64,000 bases of DNA from Euglena gracilis (Eukaryota; Euglenida; Euglenophyceae; Euglenales), in contig CP154954.1 of the NCBI GenBank assembly GCA_039621445.1, positions 68,638,670-68,702,669 on the forward strand. The letters run 5' to 3'. Of this stretch, positions 59,801 through 64,000 are shown piece by piece. A program made the translations under genes and the position numbers. Position 1 is the first letter of the stretch, and every line of letters starts with the position of its first letter. The notes under the pieces are model-generated. The model was not told where the DNA came from and made no database searches. It saw only the letters and a program-made list of their open reading frames with translations.

Positions 59801-62800
59801 GCAGAAACTGCAGAAACGTGCAAGAAAATTGAAATATGTAACAGATGCGGTTGAATATGAAAAAATCAACAAGACAACCCCGAGGCAACCCCCAGTGGGG
59901 GTTCAGAGTGCACTGGAGCGCCTTGGCAGGTCGATTCGCAATAAAACCGTATTGAACTTTGCAAAAATTAGCGTGGGCATGAATCTAGTTGCAGCCACAA
60001 AGTGCACGGTCCAACCTTTGGGATGGGGCTACTGACAGCGAAGGACTTGCGCAAAAGCAGAGCATCAGTACCGCCCAGAGACGCCCATCACCGCAGTGCA
60101 ACGACCACGACGGTGCACAACTGCAAACAGAGCGTTCCACGCTTGGCCGGAGGTGATCTGCGCCCCGTTCAGGCCGTGGATGCTCCACATGCCAACGTGG
60201 TCATGCTTCTGTTGAAGACCACCGGGCAGGGATATATGGGAAGCCTTCAGGGGGGGGGGGGGGTCGGCCCACGTTTTCAATAGTGCTGAGTCCTTGACCC
60301 TGACAGTTTCCCGGGTAGGGCATTTCAAGGGAAAGTCAATGAAAAATGACCGTGACAGGTTGGCCGGTACCGGGGACCCTGACAACTTCCTATACTGACA
60401 GGTTGGCCGGTACCGGGGACCTGACAGTTTCCCAGGCGGGACCCTGACAGGTTCTCGGGCATGACAGTGTCCCGGGGGGGGGGGGTAGGTATGTAATCTT
60501 TTTCCGAACTTTTTTGACCCGTTTTGACCCAGACTCCATGAGTTTCGGGTGGTCGAAAAACGGGGCGCCGGGGGGGTTGAAAAAACGCTCATTTTCGGCT
60601 CAGTTTTTCTGGGTCCGGGAGGCCAAAAAACATGCTTTGAGGCAATTGATTTCGATTTTTTGCTTAAAAATGCAGGGATCGATCCTCACATGTCCGTGCT
60701 AGCCGAGGTCAAAATGTATCCGTGATTTTCCATGATTTTCCGTGATTTTCCGTGATTTTCCGTGAATTTCCTGTTTCCGGAAAAGGTCAAAGGCCACATT
60801 CCATTCTGCACTGGAGCCATATTTCGGGCGGTTGTGGCAGCAGACCGTTTCTCCATAATATAGTCCTGGAGATCCCCCAGTTCCTATTCACACCTGTATA
60901 TGAAAATAAAAAACGTACAGGAGGGGAAAACACAACCTTTTGTCGTTGATTTTTTTTCTTGATTGCCCCTAAATGGGTTGCCAAAACCCTGTCAGCAGAC
61001 CGATATAGCGATTGACCCTTCCGCATGCAGCCTGGGTGGAAAGGTGGAAGGTCATAAAACCCAGACGCCCTCAACTTGTGTGTATTTTTGGAGAACACCT
61101 CTGATGCTTTCGAGGTCCAATTTTGTGACCGGGAGACCAGAATGGAGGAAAACGGCCGCAAAATCATCTGTGATTGTCTGGGTGACGTTTTGCTTCTTCA
61201 CCGACTCCCGAAAATCCAACTGCTTCAGTGGGGTCTTGGCTAGGAAGAAAAATTATAAAAAAAATGAATTGGACGACATCGCCTGTTTGGAAAGGCAGAG
61301 AATAAGCAAAACATCCCATCAAAATGTGTCTGCACAAACAAAACACTTTCAAAAAAAACCAAATTATTTTCCGAACCCTCCTCCTCATCCGTGAATTTCC
61401 GTGATTTTCCGTGATTTCCGTGAAAATGGCCTTCCACCCATTTCCGTGATCCTCCGTGAATTTCCTTTTCAGGACGTGTGAGGATCCCTGAAAAATGGCC
61501 GAAAATGGAAAAGTTGAAACAATACAAAACTGTACAAAATGGCCAAAACTGGCCGAAAAATGGCCGTAACTCCGGCTAGGCGGGGCGTCGCGGGGAAATC
61601 AAAATACCGGTAGATGGGGCATTTGAAGGTCTTCAATTTAGGTCTTGAACATTTTCTTTGATTTTGCTTCATTTCCGAGATATTTTGGAAATATCAATTT
61701 ATTGACCACCAAAAACAGCCCAAAATGGCCCCTAAAATAGGTCAAAGTTGTCTGAAAAGTGGACATCCAGACATTTCCTTTGATTCCCCATCATTTTTGA
61801 GAAACTTTAGAGAAATCGATTCTTTTTTCACCCGAAAAACGGCCGAAAACAGCCAATTTGCAACCCTGCCGCGCCGGAAATCGGTCATAATTCGGGCTAG
61901 GCGGGGATCTGCGGGGAAATCAAAACACCGTTAGATAGGGCATTTTAAGGGCTTCAATTTAGGTTGCTGCACATTTCCTTTGATCTTGCTTCATTTCCGA
62001 GATATTTTGGAAACATCGATTTTTTGACCCCAACAATGGACCAAAATGGCCCCTGAAATGGGCCAAAGTTGGCAGAAAAATGGCCGTAACTCGGGCTACA
62101 CGAAGAGTTGGGGGGGGAAGTAAACCATGGTTGAATGGGGTATTGTAAGGGTTTCATTTTTGCTGTGCAGAAGTTTCCTTTAATTTTGCTTCATTGTGGG
62201 ATATTTTGGGGAAATCGTTTTTTTTTAATCAAAAATGACGAAAAACATCCCAAAATGGCCGTTGGGGCTTCGGCCCAGTTTGGTGTGTTGTTCCCCCCCA
62301 CCCGTGGGGGTCTTGTGAGTTATAAATAGAAGCCAGGACGTGGTGGCAGCCCGCCGCTGCCACCACCATCAGCACCACTGCCAGGAGCAGCTTGTGGAAG
62401 GGCGCTCGGGAGAGGACGGGAGCAGCTTCCGCCTCATCAACTCTCGATTTGACCGGGTTGGCCGAGGGGGTGTTCGGGGCGCTATGTGAAAGTGTGGTGT
62501 TGGGGGGCATGCGTATTGTAAACCTCAAAAAAAAAAAGCTGTTTTAGGCCATTTCGGGGCGACAGGTGGGAGTCTGGAAGTTTTTTAACCCCAAAACTTC
62601 ATCGGAGGTGGTAAATTGTGGGAAATAATTAAAATTTTTCACACAATTCAAAAGAAGTTGAAAATGAATCATCAAAACAATAAAAATCAGGGGAAGCTCT
62701 GTGTAAAAAAAAATTGTGCATGGGGCAAATGCGACATCATTTTCAATCCTGGAAAGAAAAAAAACGAGCACGCGGTGAAGGTTTTCCAAATTGAAATATT

Positions 62801-63720
62801 GGCAAGCAGTTTTTTTTTTGGAAGGAATGCAAGGGACTTATTCAAATTATAACATTTTTCAGAAATAAATTACAGAATTCCAACCTCATTTCCTGCCAAT
62901 GTTCATTTATATAGTCATTTGAGCCACATCCAAAGCTTCAAAGAATCAAAAAGAAGAAACAGAAAGCACAAACACGCAGATGTGATGTCTGTCTGTATTC
63001 ATGAATAAATTATCAATCTTCCCTTCCCTTCAAACCATGAATATTTATCGGTCTTTTAATTCCTTGGACTTCAGGAGTTTAAAGTTACAGTTGAGCTCAG
63101 AAGATGATTCTGCGATAGAAAATGGCACAGCGCATCATCAAGCGAACGTCTTCACCCTTGTCCTGTGGTATCAATCAGGGGGACAAATACCAGGAAGGAA
63201 AGTGTTGCCTGGAAATGGAAAAATGCCCATATGCAGTTTCCATCATTTCATGTGGTCAAGACCCAGATTTATGAATGTGCGAATGTGTGTATGTGTGTGT
63301 GTGCGTGCACCGATTTTTTAGTTTTTAAACAAATTTGTTTTGCTGACCCCCATCTGTGCTTCCTAAGCATTTCGATGGTACAACCTTCTCTTGGTTGGCC
63401 TGGAGGAGGTGCCCTCCTCCTCCCCCCGCCGCCAAGTTTAGTCGATGTTTTGGAGTCCGGTATGTACGCTCTGACTTCGGTGCAGTATCCAACGTTGTGT
63501 TGCGACCTTGCGACTTTGATGACCATGATAATGTTTTTTTGCGTTTTTTTTTGTTGTAGCTTCTCTAGATCGAAAAACCTTCTGCCGTGAGGCAGAAGGC
63601 TGGGGAAAACGGGGCGCTTTCGCTTAGAAGAACAGGCCGCGGGACCCCATTTCCGGGCCGAAGTGCTGGTCGATGTCCAGCTCTAACCGGTGCCGCAGCA
63701 TTAGAGCAACGTCGAAGCCC
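50843..63720 (-). CDS. Gene 2: partial paralog of the MHYT receptor gene
   Basis: Eleven exons on the minus strand parallel gene 1 in order and sequence: loop, MHYT motif 2 (split), membrane helix, GIAAFHF helix, GMHY exon, GAISQ helix, MAKQL...IAEM, DLQPAKAM, YRPYLPD and acidic linker. The 5-prime part is off the window. No cyclase exons are recognised below 50843 although gene 1 has them. Gene 2 could be a truncated copy, could have diverged beyond recognition, or could have exons hidden in 37.9-50.8 kb. D3 lies in one intron. Tandem duplication is the simplest origin. Joining all exons in frame is not proved. Confidence 0.55.
50905..51090. repeat. Foldback repeat, GAAACTGTCA family, copy 2
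   Basis: CTACCCCCCCC...GTGAAACTGTCA on the left, TGACAGGTTGGCCGGTACCA and GGGCATGACAGTTCCCCCC on the right. Relative of 23150-23285. Confidence 0.7.
51385..51500 (-). CDS. Gene 2 exon: LEQTLFH...YRPYLPDTLFA
   Basis: The frame reads PSTLEQTLFHIVNNLLLYRP then YLPDTLFASQDDEKTSKE. One exon here, two in gene 1. Shows that the gene 1 sequence TAGGG...GCGCCC between the halves is an insertion or intron. The 5-prime border is near CCCCTCG; the 3-prime border is not fixed. Confidence 0.7.
51510..52200. other. Gene 2 intron left of D3
   Basis: Ordinary mixed sequence without a supported gene. A CTTTTCGCGCGTGAGC word near 52160 lies outside D3 and is not part of its palindrome family. Confidence 0.5.
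52208..54858. mobile_element. Element D3: 2.65-kb CTTAG-type transposon
   Basis: Termini CTTAGGCGGCGCRAATTGCC at 52208-52230 and 54836-54858, one mismatch over 23 bp. Perfect 5-bp direct repeat CTTGT flanks it (52203-52207 and 54859-54863). About fifteen GCGGnnnnCCGC palindromes lie inside. No clear gene; a 53-bp GC-rich minus-strand frame near 53763-53815 (VDTLLSNKEVDVFPL) with AG and GT borders is unexplained. It sits in the gene 2 intron between the AKAMQLEAE exon and the YRPYLPD exon. Confidence 0.87.
52340..54806. repeat. D3-specific palindrome family GCGGnnnnCCGC
   Basis: Copies near 52345, 52530, 52602, 52631, 52670, 52772, 53842, 54003, 54030, 54061, 54240, 54278, 54368, 54483 and 54792. 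Typical forms are ACGCGGATAACCGCGT, TACGCGGATTACCGCCTA and GCGCGGGTTTCCGCC. The outer part TTAGGCGG is also the start of the D3 terminal repeat. Confidence 0.8.
54903..54947 (-). CDS. Gene 2 exon: DLQPAKAMQLEAEAQ
   Basis: The frame reads DLQPAKAMQLEAEAQ, matching gene 1 DLEPAKAMQLEAEDQ. The donor CAG|GTTTG is conventional. Upstream it must join to ...IAEM at 55793. It ends only 44 bp from the D3 terminus. Confidence 0.65.
54948..55792 (-). other. Nonconventional intron in gene 2 (EM|DL junction)
   Basis: Borders from gene 1: GAAATG|GGCCAGGC and CTGCTGGG|GACCTTC. No GT. CCAGGCCAGCCA at the start is partly complementary to TGGCAGCCTGCTGG at the end. An AG lies within the 3-prime exon, so a conventional alternative would lose the conserved DLQ. 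Confidence 0.5.
55793..55846 (-). CDS. Gene 2 exon: MAKQLRVAQTLGKFIAEM
   Basis: The frame reads MAKQLRVAQTLGKFIAEM. In gene 1 the same residues are split between two exons at AQ|TLGK. A conventional acceptor (TTTCATTTAG) lies 16 bp upstream of the homology-defined border, but using it would shift the frame after NHAT. Confidence 0.65.
55847..56248 (-). other. Nonconventional intron in gene 2 (HAT|MAK junction)
   Basis: Borders from gene 1: GCCACG|GTCCGGGTGTCG and GCGACGCCCTGTTCACG|ATG. CACG is present at both ends. GGGTGTCGCT near the start is complementary to AGCGACGCCC near the end (nine of ten). Confidence 0.6.
56249..56312 (-). CDS. Gene 2 exon: GAISQLITAVFSHMAMQNHA
   Basis: The frame reads GAISQLITAVFSHMAMQNHA then T. 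Weaker similarity to gene 1 extends ~15 bp upstream (ARRQ against GVAQ), so the exon may start nearer 56326. Confidence 0.65.
56575..56960. repeat. Low-complexity ATGCAAAAAA block
   Basis: Repeated ATGCAAAAAAA words with three copies of CAGGGCAAAATATTTTATG (56700-56900) about 90 bp apart. Gene 2 intron, non-coding. Confidence 0.85.
57385..57490 (-). CDS. Gene 2 exon: GGLHWVYGMHYIAGVEG
   Basis: After ACCACAG the frame reads GGLHWVYGMHYIAGVEGVTT then RVVVGEEMIIMFVVA. G-M-H-Y-I-A-G is close to the MHYTGM signature; gene 1 has G-M-R-Y at this point. Confidence 0.65.
58613..58681 (-). CDS. Gene 2 exon: membrane helix with GIAAFHF
   Basis: The frame reads VAAVVVAVILTGGIAAFHFS then SA. Counterpart of gene 1 32005-32073. 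Start of the exon uncertain: AG is lacking at the homologous border. Confidence 0.6.
59325..59402 (-). CDS. Gene 2 exon: AVIALGGAVCLVAILSFLLA
   Basis: The frame reads AVIALGGAVCLVAILSFLLA then PQGFG. A conventional acceptor (GAGAGCAG) exists 16 bp upstream. Counterpart of gene 1 33080-33153. Confidence 0.65.
60149..60196 (-). CDS. Gene 2 exon: VGMWSIHGLNGAQITS
   Basis: The frame reads VGMWSIHGLNGAQITS, identical in layout to gene 1 LGMWSIHGLRGAQLAS. It is the second half of MHYT motif 2; the first half, GCHH, is 2.1 kb upstream at 62340. Confidence 0.65.
60296..60490. repeat. Foldback repeat, GGGAAACTGTCA family, copy 3
   Basis: CTGACAGTTTCCCGGG on the left, two copies of TGACAGGTTGGCCGGTACCG, then GGGCATGACAGTGTCCCGG. 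Relative of 23150-23285. Confidence 0.7.
60720..61465. repeat. CCGTGATTTT tandem repeats bracketing a unique segment
   Basis: Four CCGTGATTTT units at 60718-60775 and a second set at 61390-61460, 600 bp apart. Between them is mixed unique sequence with no supported gene. Confidence 0.7.
61500..62230. repeat. Degenerate ~200-bp tandem units
   Basis: Units share ATGGCCGTAACTCGGGCTA, GGGGAAATCAAAAYACCG, GGCATTTKAAGG and TTCATTTCCGAGATATTTTG. Clear copies start near 61557, 61875 and 62075, with a partial one at 61740. Decayed satellite inside the gene 2 intron. Confidence 0.7.
62340..62405 (-). CDS. Gene 2 exon: LLLAVVLMVVAAAGCHH
   Basis: After TCCCGAG the frame reads APFHKLLLAVVLMVVAAAGC then HH, with GT directly after. 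Counterpart of the first half of gene 1 33835-33961. Confidence 0.65.
62410..63645. other. Gene 2 intron
   Basis: AT-rich sequence without a supported gene. A GTGTGTGTGTGCGTGC run lies near 63290. Confidence 0.5.
63650..63720 (-). CDS. Gene 2 exon: GFDVALMLRHRLELDIDQHF
   Basis: After ATTGTCAG the frame reads GFDVALMLRHRLELDIDQHF then GPE. Counterpart of gene 1 36036-36110 (GLGTTLVLRQQ...HFGPE). This is the most upstream gene 2 exon in the window; MHYT motif 1 and the start must lie beyond 64000. Confidence 0.6.
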
Positions 63721-64000
63721 CTGACAATGCACGAAAATGGGGAAGGGAGAATCTCTCTCTGCAGCAAGTGGGATATTGTCCTTGCAGCTAAAAACAAACG
63801 GCACGAATACTCCACTGCGCACCGTGAAAAGGTTGCCACATTCAACACTTTTAACTACCCCCCCCATTGTCGTACGACCGGGGGGCTGGTCGTTAGGCCC
63901 CCCTAACCTGCAACCTGCGACCAGGGCGTGGTCATTATAGTGGGGTGGTTGTTGTTCACAATATTGACCGATACCAACGGGGACCTGAACTGTCGTCATG

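Larger units (their letters stand above)
60197..62339 (-). other. 2.1-kb nonconventional intron or insertion in MHYT motif 2 of gene 2
   Basis: Gene 1 is uninterrupted here. Borders CCACCAC|GTCCTGGCTTC and AGAAGCATGACCAC|GTTGG. CCACGT occurs at both ends. GGCTTCT near the start is complementary to AGAAGC near the end. Contents: a GACAGGTT foldback (60296-60490), CCGTGATTTT repeats, and four degenerate ~200-bp tandem units (61500-62200). Confidence 0.6.

Overview
This window looks like nuclear DNA of a microbial eukaryote. Long AT-rich non-coding stretches are full of microsatellites and foldback repeats, and they separate short GC-rich exons. The best clue to the organism is the introns. In six places the splice point is fixed, five by comparing two paralogous genes and one by fit to the domain. 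At none of the six does the homology-defined junction give a normal GT...AG intron. The intron ends are instead complementary to each other, and most borders carry short direct repeats. This resembles the nonconventional introns of euglenids (Euglenozoa), so a euglenid or close relative is my first choice. A dinoflagellate is the main alternative. I found no rRNA, tRNA or CRISPR array.

Two related multi-exon genes lie head to tail on the minus strand. Gene 1 starts at 37829 and runs down to about 411. Gene 2 enters from beyond 64000 and can be followed to about 50843. Their exons come in the same order and encode the same protein plan: an MHYT-type multi-pass membrane sensor, a helical linker, and a segment containing YRPYLPDTLFA. 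In gene 1 this is followed, about 21 kb further on, by exons that look like a divergent adenylate/guanylate cyclase domain. I did not find matching cyclase exons for gene 2. The likely role is a membrane receptor cyclase; this is an inference from motifs.

Four transposon-like elements share one terminal signature, CTTAGRYGKC, as inverted repeats, with 5-bp target-site duplications. Element D1 (8782-18783, 10.0 kb) carries genes on the plus strand: a frameshifted, possibly transposase-like ORF and a multi-exon gene with a ParB-like GGQHMTAAL motif. D1 is inserted inside element D4 (8544-22160), and both sit in an intron of gene 1. D2 (42310-45214) and D3 (52208-54858) have no recognised gene. 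Each element is filled with its own family of short palindromes: TGCGCAnnTGCGCA in D1, TTGCGCnnnGCGCAA in D2, GCGGnnnnCCGC in D3 and GCCCACnnnGTGGGC in D4. They are largely confined to the element, and D1 has about twenty. This palindrome system, next to a ParB-like gene, is the most promising undescribed biology here.

The rest is intronic or intergenic: long (TTG)n, (GGTAT)n, (ATC)n and (CA)n tracts, several dispersed foldback families, a 270-bp foldback containing telomere-like CCCTAA units, and low-complexity blocks built from single words such as TGCGCAAAA or TTGCGGAAA.
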